Positions 27,783 to 35,845 of a DNA stretch of 64,000 bases are shown here, piece after piece. Below the pieces are notes generated by a model, which was not told where the DNA came from, ran no database searches, and saw only the letters and a program-made list of their open reading frames with translations. The position numbers were made by a program, and so were the translations under genes. Source of the stretch: Alphaproteobacteria bacterium (lineage in GTDB: Bacteria > Pseudomonadota > Alphaproteobacteria > UBA8366 > Aestuariispiraceae); assembly GCA_024743195.1 (NCBI GenBank), contig JANSXE010000003.1, forward strand, positions 186,001-250,000, read 5' to 3'. The first letter of the stretch is position 1. Every line of letters begins with the position of its first letter.

Positions 27783-28433
27783 TTAGGGTCTCGACCACCC
27801 CGTGCGCAAGGCCTCCCGCCGCGCCGCGGTCTGCAGGATCGCGAGCGCCGTCATGGCGTTGCGGATGCGCCCGTCCAGCGCCATAGCCTCAGCCTCCGCA
27901 AAGGGGCGGGTGAAGACCCGGATGTCCTCGCCCTCGTGGTCGAGGCCGTGGATCCCGCCCGCGCGCGCGCTGTCGGCCTCGCCCACCATCAGGACGATGC
28001 TCTCCGAACTGCCGCCGGGGGTCATGTATTGGGTCGACAACGTCTCCAGCCGGCCGAGGCGCAGACCCGCTTCCTCCTCGGCCTCGCGACGGGCGACGGT
28101 CTCCGCCGCTTCGCCGGGCTCGACGATGCCGGCGACGGCTTCCACGAGCCAGGGATCGGGGTCGCCCGCCGCATGGGCGCCGATGCGGAATTGCTCGATC
28201 AACACCACCGCGTCGCGGAGCGGGTCGTAGGGCAGCACGCAGACCGCATGGCCGCGCTCGAACACCTCGCGGCTTATCTCCGGACCCATGCCGCCGGCGA
28301 ACTGCTCGTGGCGCAGCCGATGGCGGTCAACGGCGAAATAGCCCTGGAACACCCGGTCGCAGGCGATCCGCTCGATGCGGCGAGGCGCCGGCCGCGACGC
28401 GGCGCCGGTTCCGTTTTCGTCCTGCCGTGCCAT
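27783..28433 (-). CDS. nudF: Nudix hydrolase, ADP-ribose pyrophosphatase type
   Basis: A 216-residue Nudix protein. The Nudix box spans residues 102-124 with the catalytic core REAEEEAG (116-123). VVLIEQFRIGAH and the TLSTQYMTPGGSSES segment after the box resemble E. coli NudF (ADP-ribose pyrophosphatase), as does a Pro about 16 residues beyond the box. Likely hydrolyses ADP-ribose to AMP and ribose-5-phosphate. Start ATG 28433. It precedes cysK on the same strand. Confidence 0.87.
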   Translation of the reverse strand: MARQDENGTGAASRPAPRRIERIACDRVFQGYFAVDRHRLRHEQFAGGMGPEISREVFERGHAVCVLPYDPLRDAVVLIEQFRIGAHAAGDPDPWLVEAVAGIVEPGEAAETVARREAEEEAGLRLGRLETLSTQYMTPGGSSESIVLMVGEADSARAGGIHGLDHEGEDIRVFTRPFAEAEAMALDGRIRNAMTALAILQTAARREALRTGWSRP

Positions 28434-28642
28434 TGCATCCTCCTGCCCGGGCGCCTGTTCTCCAGCGTGCCGACGGACGGACGGGCAAGCAAGGCTTAGA
28501 GAAGGGTCAGCGAAGTATGCGAGATAACAATGGGGTGAACGGAAAAGCTGAAGTTATGTCAAAGGTCTCGGAGCTGGATTCATTCGTAGTTTTCGAGGGG
28601 GCGCTCCGCGGCAAGTCGTTACGTAGACGTAACGAAAGCGAG
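28434..28642. promoter_or_regulatory. AT-richer spacer with an 8-bp palindrome; likely nudF promoter region
   Basis: These 209 bases contain no supported gene and are noticeably richer in A/T than their surroundings between about 28510 and 28600. Minus strand: TTGACA (complement of 28557-28562) could be a -35 box for nudF, but its -10 is poor. A perfect inverted repeat CGTTACGT-AG-ACGTAACG lies at 28617-28634, next to the desaturase stop. It lacks a T-run, so an operator or small hairpin is as likely as a terminator. Confidence 0.4.
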
Positions 28643-29638
28643 TCAGCGCGCGGTCGGATGGATGGGCCCGTCCTTCGGTCGCAGCAGGTGGCGGCGCGCG
28701 ACCTGCCAATAGTCGCGGTAACGATAGCCGCCGTTGCGCGCGAGCCAGCCGTCGCGGTCCGCGCGGTAGGCGGCCGGGATGCGGTGCCAGGCCAGCCCCG
28801 GACGACGGTGGTGGACCACGTGGAAGTTATTGTTGAGGAAGAGGAGTTGGGTCAGCGGGCCGCCCTCGACGACGCAGCAGCGTTCGTCCTGGGTCGCGCC
28901 CGGCCGGTGCTCGACATAGGAGCGCAGCAGGCCGAGCGACAGACCCGGATAGACGATGGCGGCGAGATAGAACCACAACGGCATCTCGCAGACGGCGACG
29001 ATCCAGATCAGCAGGAGCGCCGAAAGCCCGAGATGAACCGCCCAGGCGCCCAGATAGGCGCTATCGCCGGCGGTGATGCGGCGGATTTCGCCGGCCCAGA
29101 AACGCCCCACCATCAGCGCGGGGCCGATCGTCAGGCGGCCCAGCATCGTCTGGTTCCAGACCAGCAGGCGCCGCCGGATCGCCGACATCGACCGCCACCG
29201 AGCGGGCGTCTGGTAGAAGCTTTCCGGGTCCTCGATCGGGCAGGTCAGCGCCCCGATCCGGTGGTGCGCCAAGTGGCTGTCGCGATAGATCGGGTAGGGG
29301 ATCCAGAGGCCGAGCGGCGGCCAGGCGAACAGCTCGTTGAGCCAAGCTTTGCGGGTCGGGTGGCCGTGCAGGATCTCATGCGTCAGATGCGCCTGCAGGC
29401 AGACGAGATAGCCTCCCAAGGCGGCGACCAGCAGCGGCGGCAGGGCCGCCCACCAGTAGGTCAGGGACGCGAACCCGCCATAGGTCGCAAGGATCACCGC
29501 CCAAGTCGGCGCCTCGCAGGCGTCCAGCCAGCCCAGGAAGGCGCCGGCGCGACGCGTCGGAACGCGCGGGCGGGGCGGGTGGTTTTCGGTCGGCGGGCCC
29601 GTTCGGGCCAAGGGGGAGGCGTGCAGGAACTCGGTCAT
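28643..29638 (-). CDS. membrane fatty acid desaturase family protein
   Basis: A 331-residue di-iron membrane desaturase or hydroxylase. The three histidine boxes are present: HEILH (87-91), HLAHH (122-126) and FHVVHH near residue 273. Hydrophobic segments flank them (around 45-80 and 190-240). The family introduces double bonds into lipids or acts on related substrates such as carotenoids or alkyl compounds. ATG 29638 is preferred, with 12 more residues possible up to 29674. It is divergent from the XRE regulator at 29795, which may control it. Confidence 0.85.
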   Translation of the reverse strand: MTEFLHASPLARTGPPTENHPPRPRVPTRRAGAFLGWLDACEAPTWAVILATYGGFASLTYWWAALPPLLVAALGGYLVCLQAHLTHEILHGHPTRKAWLNELFAWPPLGLWIPYPIYRDSHLAHHRIGALTCPIEDPESFYQTPARWRSMSAIRRRLLVWNQTMLGRLTIGPALMVGRFWAGEIRRITAGDSAYLGAWAVHLGLSALLLIWIVAVCEMPLWFYLAAIVYPGLSLGLLRSYVEHRPGATQDERCCVVEGGPLTQLLFLNNNFHVVHHRRPGLAWHRIPAAYRADRDGWLARNGGYRYRDYWQVARRHLLRPKDGPIHPTAR

Positions 29639-29794
29639 GGACCGAGCGATGCGCGTGAAAGCGCCAATCCGCAAGGAGAGGATTGTAACACCCTGTCACT
29701 ATATGCGATATGTTGTTTATAATGGTGTGAGAAATCACCAAGATAGAAAAAACACACAAATCCGCCCGACGTCGGCGGGGGACGGAGCGGCGCG
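29639..29794. promoter_or_regulatory. AT-rich divergent promoter region between desaturase and XRE regulator
   Basis: The 156-base gap is clearly AT-rich from about 29680 to 29760. A perfect TATAAT lies at 29718-29723 on the plus strand, placed to serve the XRE gene; upstream CTGTCA (29693-29698) is a weak -35 at 19 bases. An inverted repeat TGGTG-N8-CACCA at 29723-29740 overlaps that -10 and could bind the XRE protein. Confidence 0.55.
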
Positions 29795-30655
29795 ATGAGT
29801 CTGGATCGACGCGAGACAGTGCGCATCTTCCGCGAGCGGCTGGGAGAGGCCATCGCAAAGGCCGGGACCAGCCGCTCTCGTCTGGCGGCGGAGGCCGGGG
29901 TGGACCGCTCCACGCTCTCGCAACTGCTGGCGCCGGACAACGACCGGCTGCCGCGCGCCGACACGGTCGCGGCGGTTGCGCGGGTCCTGCAGGTCAGCCT
30001 GGACTGGCTGCTCGGCCTGACGACGCAGCAGAAGTCCGGGGCGGAGATCCTGCGCGAATCCGTCCAGGTCGCGCTGAGCAGCGCCAGCGCGCCGTCCGAA
30101 GAGAATCTGCAGCGATGGCATCAGGAAGCGGCCGGCTACAAGATCCGCTACGTCCCGGCGACGCTGCCCGACCTCGCCAAGACCGAAGCGGTGCTGCAGT
30201 ACGAGTATTCCGGCTACGCCGCCAAACGCCCGTCGCAGGCGATCGCCGCGGCGACGCGGAAGCTCGCCTACACCCGCACGCCGGACGCGGACTTCGAGAT
30301 CTGCTGCTCGCGCCAGGTCCTGGAGGTGTTCGCGGCCGGCGGCGGCGTCTGGAACGGGCTGGCCGCAGCGCACCGCCGCGAGCAACTCGACCACATGGCG
30401 GCGCTGATCGACGAGCTTTATCCGCGACTGCGGCTCTTCCTGTTCGACGGGCTCGCGCATTACGCGACGCCCTATACGGTGTTCGGGCCGAAACGCGCCG
30501 CGCTGTTCCTGGGGGAGATGTATTTCGTCTTCAACACGACGGAGCACGTCCGTCTGCTGACCGAGCATTTCGACCGTCTGATCCGCGCCGCCGTGGTGCA
30601 GGCGCACGAGGCGCCGGCCTTCCTGCGCGCGCTCGCCCGGGAGAGCGCCGCGTGA
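29795..30655 (+). CDS. XRE-family regulator with a C-terminal sensor-like domain
   Basis: A 286-residue protein. Residues ~8-65 form a Cro/CI-type helix-turn-helix (RLAAEAGVDRSTLSQLLAPD, VAAVARVLQVSLDWLLGL). The remaining ~210 residues form a domain I do not recognise, with aromatic and hydrophobic blocks (YKIRYVPATLPDLAK, VFGPKRAALFLGEMYFVF) that might sense a ligand. Its stop overlaps the GTG of the next gene as GTGA, so the two are translated together. The pair suggests ligand sensing by regulator plus binding protein. A palindrome overlaps its promoter. Confidence 0.8.
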   Translation: MSLDRRETVRIFRERLGEAIAKAGTSRSRLAAEAGVDRSTLSQLLAPDNDRLPRADTVAAVARVLQVSLDWLLGLTTQQKSGAEILRESVQVALSSASAPSEENLQRWHQEAAGYKIRYVPATLPDLAKTEAVLQYEYSGYAAKRPSQAIAAATRKLAYTRTPDADFEICCSRQVLEVFAAGGGVWNGLAAAHRREQLDHMAALIDELYPRLRLFLFDGLAHYATPYTVFGPKRAALFLGEMYFVFNTTEHVRLLTEHFDRLIRAAVVQAHEAPAFLRALARESAA

Positions 30656-31482
30656 TCGCCTCGCTCTTCATGTACGCGCCGCCCGAACTGCGTCCGGCGG
30701 TCGAGGCCTGGTGGGCGGGCGTCGCCGGCCATCTGCGCGCGGCCGGCCTGAGCGACGCGCCGGACCGCCTGGTCTGGCCGGCGGACCCGCTCGCCCATTG
30801 GACGGATCCGGACCTGCTGCTCGCCCAGGCCTGCGGTTATCCGTTGACCCACGCGCTGGCGGGGCGCGTCGCCTACGTCGCGACGCCGCATTACGCGGCC
30901 GAGGGGTGCCGAGGCCCGCTCTACAGCAGTCGGATCGTTGCCCGCGCGTCGGAGGCGGACCGGGACCTTCCGGCGTTCCGCGGCCGACGGCTCGCCTACA
31001 ACGACCCGAGTTCGCAATCGGGATTTTGGGCGCTTCGGGCCGCGCTGGCGGCGCGCCTCGGCCCGGCGACTGAGGCGCAGGGGCCGTTCTTCGCGGCGGC
31101 GCTGCAGACCGACGGCCACCGCGAAAGCCTCGCGGCGGTGCGGGAGGGGCGCGCCGACCTGTGCGCGGTCGACACGGTCACCTGGGCGTTGCTGACCCGG
31201 GTCGCGCCGCAGGAGATTGCGCCCCTTGCGCCGATCGGCTGGACGCCGGCGGCGCCGGGGTTGCCCTACATCACCGCGCTGGCGGGGGCGGCGGGGCGCC
31301 TTCCGGCGATCAGGGCCGGGCTCGAAGCCGCGTTCACGGACGCGGCCCTGAGCGAGGTCCGAGCGGCGTTGTTGCTCGACGGTTTCTCCGTCCTGCCGGC
31401 CGGCGGCTACGCGTGCGTGCGCGCCATGGAACGAACGGCGGCGGACGGCATGCCGGACCATCTGTTCCCATCGCGACAATAA
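30652..31482 (+). CDS. PhnD/SsuA-like solute-binding protein without a signal peptide
   Basis: A 276-residue protein of the PhnD-like (phosphate/phosphonate substrate-binding) fold. Typical blocks are ASLFMYAPPELRPAVEAWW at the start, LLLAQACGYPLTHAL, RRLAYNDPSSQSGFWALR and GRADLCAVDTVTWALL. There is no signal peptide or lipobox, unlike normal periplasmic binding proteins, so it probably stays in the cytoplasm. The GTG start overlaps the XRE stop. A role as a ligand-binding partner of the regulator, or as a small-molecule enzyme of this fold, is inference. Confidence 0.82.
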   Translation: MIASLFMYAPPELRPAVEAWWAGVAGHLRAAGLSDAPDRLVWPADPLAHWTDPDLLLAQACGYPLTHALAGRVAYVATPHYAAEGCRGPLYSSRIVARASEADRDLPAFRGRRLAYNDPSSQSGFWALRAALAARLGPATEAQGPFFAAALQTDGHRESLAAVREGRADLCAVDTVTWALLTRVAPQEIAPLAPIGWTPAAPGLPYITALAGAAGRLPAIRAGLEAAFTDAALSEVRAALLLDGFSVLPAGGYACVRAMERTAADGMPDHLFPSRQ

Positions 31483-31904
31483 CTGATCTCTTTTTGCCGG
31501 TTGATTCGCGGAATCCCCAGTTTATCCGCGGCGTTTACCATTTGACTTTGAAAGGACCCCGCGGCCATACTTTCGTAGACGATCCGTGCAAACTGTTGCA
31601 CGGGAAAGGGAAAATGAGCGCTCCGAAGCAAGGGGCGCCGGCACCGCCGGACAGGCCGGACAGGGTTCCCGGACGCGGCGAACAGGGGCGAGCGCGGCGC
31701 GACGGCTCGGGGGCGCTCACAGGCGCAGTCAGCACGACGTCCGACGGCAGCCGAAACAGGGATGGCTTTTTGTCGCCAAGCGGAATGATCGCGACGTTTT
31801 CGCTTTCCAGATCGTAACGCCTGCGGGCGCGGGCGGCCGGGAAAGCCGGGACGCAGCGCGCGCCGCAGCGATTGTTGGGCCATAGCAAAGGGAGACGGCT
31901 AAAC
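31483..31904 (+). promoter_or_regulatory. leader of the ABC-importer operon: promoter and 20-bp palindrome
   Basis: No gene is supported in these 422 bases. A candidate promoter is TTGACT (31542-31547), 18 bases, CATACT (31566-31571). Just downstream lies a perfect palindrome, CCGTGCAA then a 4-base spacer then TTGCACGG (31584-31603), at about +6 to +25 from the expected start. Upstream, CGCGGA/TCCGCG arms sit at 31507-31512 and 31525-31530. A repressor or activator site is likely. The leader then runs ~300 bases to the ATG without an obvious riboswitch. Confidence 0.55.
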
Positions 31905-33632
31905 ATGTTCAAACGCAACAGCCTCTTGGGGAAGAAGCGCTATATCGGGACCGAAGCGCGTAAGCTCGGTTACGAGACGCACCCCTACATGCCGGAGCTG
32001 GCGGACCTCTTGTACCGCAACCGGATCGACCGGCGCGACTTCCTGCGCACCGCGTGCCTGCTCGGCATGTCGGCGACGGCCGCCTACGCGATGGCCGGCG
32101 CCATCACCGGCCAGGGCGTCGGCGTCTCGAGCGCCAAGGCGGCCACGCCGAAGGCGGGCGGCAGCCTGCGCGTCGCCATGGCGGTGCAGGAAATGACGGA
32201 CCCGGCCACCTTCGACTGGGTGGAGAAGTCCAACGTCGCGCGCTTCATCGTCGAGCATCTGACCCGCACCGGTTCGGACAACATCACGCGCCCCTATCTG
32301 GCGGAAGGCTGGGAGGCGTCCGAGGACCTCAAGACCTGGCGCTTCACGGCGCGCAAGGGCGTGATGTGGTCGAACGGCGACGAGTTCGGGGCGGACGACA
32401 TCGTCCACACCATGAACCGCTGGCTCGATCCGGCGACCGGGTCGTCCAACCTCGGTCTGTTCGCGCCGATGGTGGAAGAGGTCGACGGCAAGAAGCAGGG
32501 CATTCCCGGCGCGGTCGAGAAGGTCGACGACTACACCGTTCAGTTCAATCTGCGCAGCGCCGCGCTGGCCATGCCGGAGAACTTCTACAATTATCCGGCC
32601 GCCATCACCCATCGCGGTTTCGGCAAGGACTACGAGGCCGATCTCTCGGCCAACCCGATCGGCACCGGCCCCTGCGAGATCGCGGAGTTCGAGGTCGGCC
32701 GCAAGGCGGTTTTGCGCAAGGCCCGCGAGTGGTGGGCGGGTCCGTTCTATCTGGACGAGATCCAGTACATCGATCTCGGCAACGACCCGAACGCCCAGAT
32801 CGGGGCCATCGCGTCCGATCAGGTCGACATGACCTACAACACGCCGGTGGATGAGCTCGATGTCGTTCGGCGCCTGCCGAACGTGGAGCTGCATGAGGCG
32901 GTCACGGCGCAGACCGGCGTCATGCGCATGCGCACCAGCGAGGCGCCGTTCGACAACATCCATGTCCGCAAGGCGGTGCAGGCCTGCGCCAACCGTCCGG
33001 AGATGCTGTCGATCGCGCACCGCGACGCCGGCCAGATGGCGGAAGACCATCACGTCTGCCAGATCCATCCGGAGTATTTCGCGCTTCCGGCCCAGACGCA
33101 GAACGACATCGAGGCGGCCAAGGCGCACCTCGCCGAGGGCGGGTTCGCGGACGGCGTCGATCTCGAGATCGTCGTCGGCGACACCCAGGGCCCCTGGGAG
33201 ACGGCGCAGTGCGAGGCCCTGGCCGCGCAGTGCCGCCCGGCCGGGATCAACGTCCGGATCAACAAGATGCCGGCAAACCAGTACTGGGAGGTGTGGGACA
33301 AGGCGCCCTTCGGCCTCACCAGCTGGACCCACCGGCCGCTCGGCACCATGGTGCTGTCGCTCGCCTATCGCGCCGGCGTGCCCTGGAACGAGAGCGCCTA
33401 CAACAATCCGGAGTTCGACGCGGCGCTCGACGACGCCGAGGCGACGCTGGACGTCGAGGCGCGCAAGGCCAAGATGGAGAAGCCGGAGCAGATCCTTCAG
33501 GACTCCGCCATCATGGTCCAGCCCTTCTGGCGCTCGGTCTTCAAGGCGGCTCACAAGCGGGTGCAGGGTCATACGACGCACCCGACCTACTACCACCAGT
33601 TCCACAACGTGTGGATCGACAACGACGCCTGA
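31905..33632 (+). CDS. Tat-exported ABC importer substrate-binding protein (peptide/opine type, SBP family 5)
   Basis: A 575-residue binding protein. The N-terminus has a ~40-residue lead, then a twin-arginine motif DRRDFLR (Arg43-Arg44) and a hydrophobic stretch ending in AKAA; folded export by Tat is therefore likely. The mature protein has SBP family 5 hallmarks (LAEGWEASEDLKTWRFTARK, WSNGDEFGADDIVHTMNRW, NPIGTGPCEIAEFE). Such proteins bind peptides, opines, sugars or nickel complexes. ATG 31905 has AAAGGGAGA upstream. First gene of a four-gene importer operon. Confidence 0.93.
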   Translation: MFKRNSLLGKKRYIGTEARKLGYETHPYMPELADLLYRNRIDRRDFLRTACLLGMSATAAYAMAGAITGQGVGVSSAKAATPKAGGSLRVAMAVQEMTDPATFDWVEKSNVARFIVEHLTRTGSDNITRPYLAEGWEASEDLKTWRFTARKGVMWSNGDEFGADDIVHTMNRWLDPATGSSNLGLFAPMVEEVDGKKQGIPGAVEKVDDYTVQFNLRSAALAMPENFYNYPAAITHRGFGKDYEADLSANPIGTGPCEIAEFEVGRKAVLRKAREWWAGPFYLDEIQYIDLGNDPNAQIGAIASDQVDMTYNTPVDELDVVRRLPNVELHEAVTAQTGVMRMRTSEAPFDNIHVRKAVQACANRPEMLSIAHRDAGQMAEDHHVCQIHPEYFALPAQTQNDIEAAKAHLAEGGFADGVDLEIVVGDTQGPWETAQCEALAAQCRPAGINVRINKMPANQYWEVWDKAPFGLTSWTHRPLGTMVLSLAYRAGVPWNESAYNNPEFDAALDDAEATLDVEARKAKMEKPEQILQDSAIMVQPFWRSVFKAAHKRVQGHTTHPTYYHQFHNVWIDNDA

Positions 33633-33971
33633 GGCGTCGCAGGGGCGGCTCCCGGCGCCTTGGCGCCGGGAGCCCGTTCCTTCCGGTTGGCGGCCCCGAC
33701 TTCATCGAGCCCCGCATCGTGCGGCAACGCCGCTGACGGCGCGCCGCGCGCCGGATCGGGGCGAGCGGGCCGGGGACCGACGCCGGTGACGGATTAGCTT
33801 TGATGCAGCACCGCCGCGGGCAAGACGGCGGGCATGCGACGCGGCCGCCGCATCGTGCTTGCCTCCCTGTTCGGGGCGCGCGCGCTTCGGCCGCACCCGG
33901 GTCTATGCGGCGGACCGGCGATCGCCGGGGCGACGGGACCCGGACGGGGACGAACAAGGGGGACGGCGATT
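33633..33971 (+). terminator. 339-base spacer with a strong hairpin after the binding-protein gene
   Basis: A near-perfect 13-bp hairpin, GGCTCCCGGCGCC-TT-GGCGCCGGGAGCC (33647-33674), lies 15 bases after the binding-protein stop and is followed by a pyrimidine-rich stretch (GTTCCTTCC) rather than a true T-run. In other ABC operons such hairpins protect or partly end the message so that binding protein is made in excess of permease. The rest of the spacer holds no supported gene. Confidence 0.6.
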
Positions 33972-34904
33972 ATGGCGCGACTTTTGGTCCGACGGCTTGG
34001 CTTGATGCTGCTCATCATGCTGGTGGTCGGCTTCATCCTTTTCATTGTCAACGAGGGCGATCCGCGCAAGGTCGCCCGCGGGGTTCTGGGGCCCTACGCC
34101 CAGGAGCAACAGCTCGACATCTGGATCCAGGAGAACGGCTACGACCGGCCGATCCCGGTTCGATTCCTCGATTGGGTCGGCGGGGTCGCGACGGGCGACC
34201 TCGGCGAGTCGGTTCAGTACAAGCGACCGGTCAACGAGTTTTTCTGGGAGCGCTTGGGCAACACCGGGATACTCGCCGGGCTGACCTTCCTCATCATGGT
34301 GCCGCTGGCCCTCCTGCTCGGCGTGTTGGCCGGCATGAAGGAGGGGTCGCTGCAGGATCGAACGATATCCGTCGCCTCGATCATAACGACCTCGATTCCT
34401 GAATTCGCCAGCGCGGTCATCCTGACAACGGTGTTCGTCATTCAGCTGAAATGGCTGCCCGGCACCAGTTCCATGGCGGCGGGCTGGGACTGGATGCAGA
34501 TGATCCTGCCGGTCACGGTGCTCGTGCTCTACGGTTTCGGATACATCGCGCGGATGACGCGGGCCTCCATGGCGGAGGTGATGACCACCCACTACATCCG
34601 AACGGCCGTGCTGAAAGGGCTGCCCTACAAACGGGTGATCCTGAAGCATGCGCTGCGCAACGCGCTGATCGCGCCCTTCACGGTGATCATGCTGCAACTC
34701 AACTGGCTGCTCTCCGGCGTGGTCGTGACCGAATACGCCTTCGCCTACAAGGGCTTCGGCACCCTGCTGCTGGAGGCGGCGCTGCGCCGCGACATTTTCG
34801 TCATCGAGGCCTGCGGTCTGGCCGCGGTGTTCGTGGCCGTGCTCAGCCAGACGTTGGGCGACATCGGCTACACCTTCCTGAATCCGCGCATCCGGTTCAG
34901 TTGA
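33972..34904 (+). CDS. ABC importer permease, DppB/OppB type
   Basis: A 310-residue inner-membrane permease. It begins with the family's hydrophobic anchor (RRLGLMLLIMLVVGFILFIV), followed by a periplasmic loop and about five more membrane segments. The EAA-type coupling loop (YIRTAVLKGLPYKRVILKHALRNAL) is near residue 220. ATG 33972 fits; the frame extends to 33834 but those 46 residues look non-coding. Couples with the permease at 34918 and the ATPase at 35846 to import whatever the Tat-exported protein binds. Confidence 0.92.
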   Translation: MARLLVRRLGLMLLIMLVVGFILFIVNEGDPRKVARGVLGPYAQEQQLDIWIQENGYDRPIPVRFLDWVGGVATGDLGESVQYKRPVNEFFWERLGNTGILAGLTFLIMVPLALLLGVLAGMKEGSLQDRTISVASIITTSIPEFASAVILTTVFVIQLKWLPGTSSMAAGWDWMQMILPVTVLVLYGFGYIARMTRASMAEVMTTHYIRTAVLKGLPYKRVILKHALRNALIAPFTVIMLQLNWLLSGVVVTEYAFAYKGFGTLLLEAALRRDIFVIEACGLAAVFVAVLSQTLGDIGYTFLNPRIRFS

Positions 34905-34917
34905 GGGGAGAGGGATC

Positions 34918-35823
34918 ATGAGCCAAGCGAACGCTACGGACGGAACCGTCTCCGCCTCCGATCGCCCGAAAGGGCTGTTCGAGCGCACGATCGGATCGAT
35001 CGTGTTGCTCAAGGAAAGCCCGGTGGGCCTCGTCGGCGCGGTGCTGGTGACGATCTTCTTCATCGTCGCCATCTTCGCGCCGCTGTTGGCGCCGCATCAC
35101 TACGAAACCTTCATCATGCCGATGGCGGCGCCGCTCAGCACCGGCCCGAACGGCGAGTTCCTGCTGCTGGGCGCGGATCTGCGCGGCCGCGACATCTTCT
35201 CGCGGCTGATCTACGGCACCCAGCGCGTCGTCTTCTACGCCTCGCTGGCGACCTTCTGCGCCTACATCGTGGGCATCCTGATGGGGCTCGCCGCCGGCTA
35301 TTTCCGGGGCTGGGTGGACGAGGTTCTGTCCTTCCTCGCCAACGTCATCCTGTCCTTCCCGGTGATGGTGCTCTTCGTTCTGATCATCACTTCGATCGGC
35401 GCCTCGGGGGCGACCATCGTCTTCGCGGTGGTTTTCGCCTCGGCGCCCGGGATCATGCGCATCGTGCGCGGGCTGACGCTTGACATCGCAACCCGCGACT
35501 ACATCGCCGCCGCCCAGACCCGCGGCGAGAGCCCCTGGTACATCATGCTGGTCGAACTGCTGCCCAACGCGCGCGGGCCGCTGATCGTCGACGCCTGTCT
35601 GCGCATGGGCTACACGACGATCACCATCGGCGCGCTCGGCTTCCTGGGGCTCGGGCTGCCGCCGCCGTTCCCCGATTGGGGCGGGATGATCAACGAAACC
35701 CGCACGCTGGCGATGGGCGGCTTCTGGTGGATGCCGTTCTTCCCGGCCCTGGCCGTGTCGCTTCTGGTGCTCGGCTTCAACCTGCTGGCCGACGGCCTGC
35801 GCGAAGTGTCGCTGCGCGACTGA
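34918..35823 (+). CDS. ABC importer permease, DppC/OppC type
   Basis: A 301-residue permease with a hydrophilic N-terminal ~40 residues, the OppC-type N-terminal membrane anchor (GAVLVTIFFIVAIFAPLLAPHH) and the GADLRGRDIFSRLIYG block. The EAA loop is TRDYIAAAQTRGESPWYIML and the PDWGGMINE segment is near the end. It starts 13 bases after the first permease gene and forms the membrane channel with it. Confidence 0.93.
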   Translation: MSQANATDGTVSASDRPKGLFERTIGSIVLLKESPVGLVGAVLVTIFFIVAIFAPLLAPHHYETFIMPMAAPLSTGPNGEFLLLGADLRGRDIFSRLIYGTQRVVFYASLATFCAYIVGILMGLAAGYFRGWVDEVLSFLANVILSFPVMVLFVLIITSIGASGATIVFAVVFASAPGIMRIVRGLTLDIATRDYIAAAQTRGESPWYIMLVELLPNARGPLIVDACLRMGYTTITIGALGFLGLGLPPPFPDWGGMINETRTLAMGGFWWMPFFPALAVSLLVLGFNLLADGLREVSLRD

Positions 35824-35845
35824 TCGTCAAAGGGGGAGCATCATC

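Noticed and set aside
28514-28640. Possible short gene starting ATG in the AT-richer spacer
   Set aside because: It runs into antisense of the desaturase, and has no ribosome site or family resemblance; promoter DNA is simpler.
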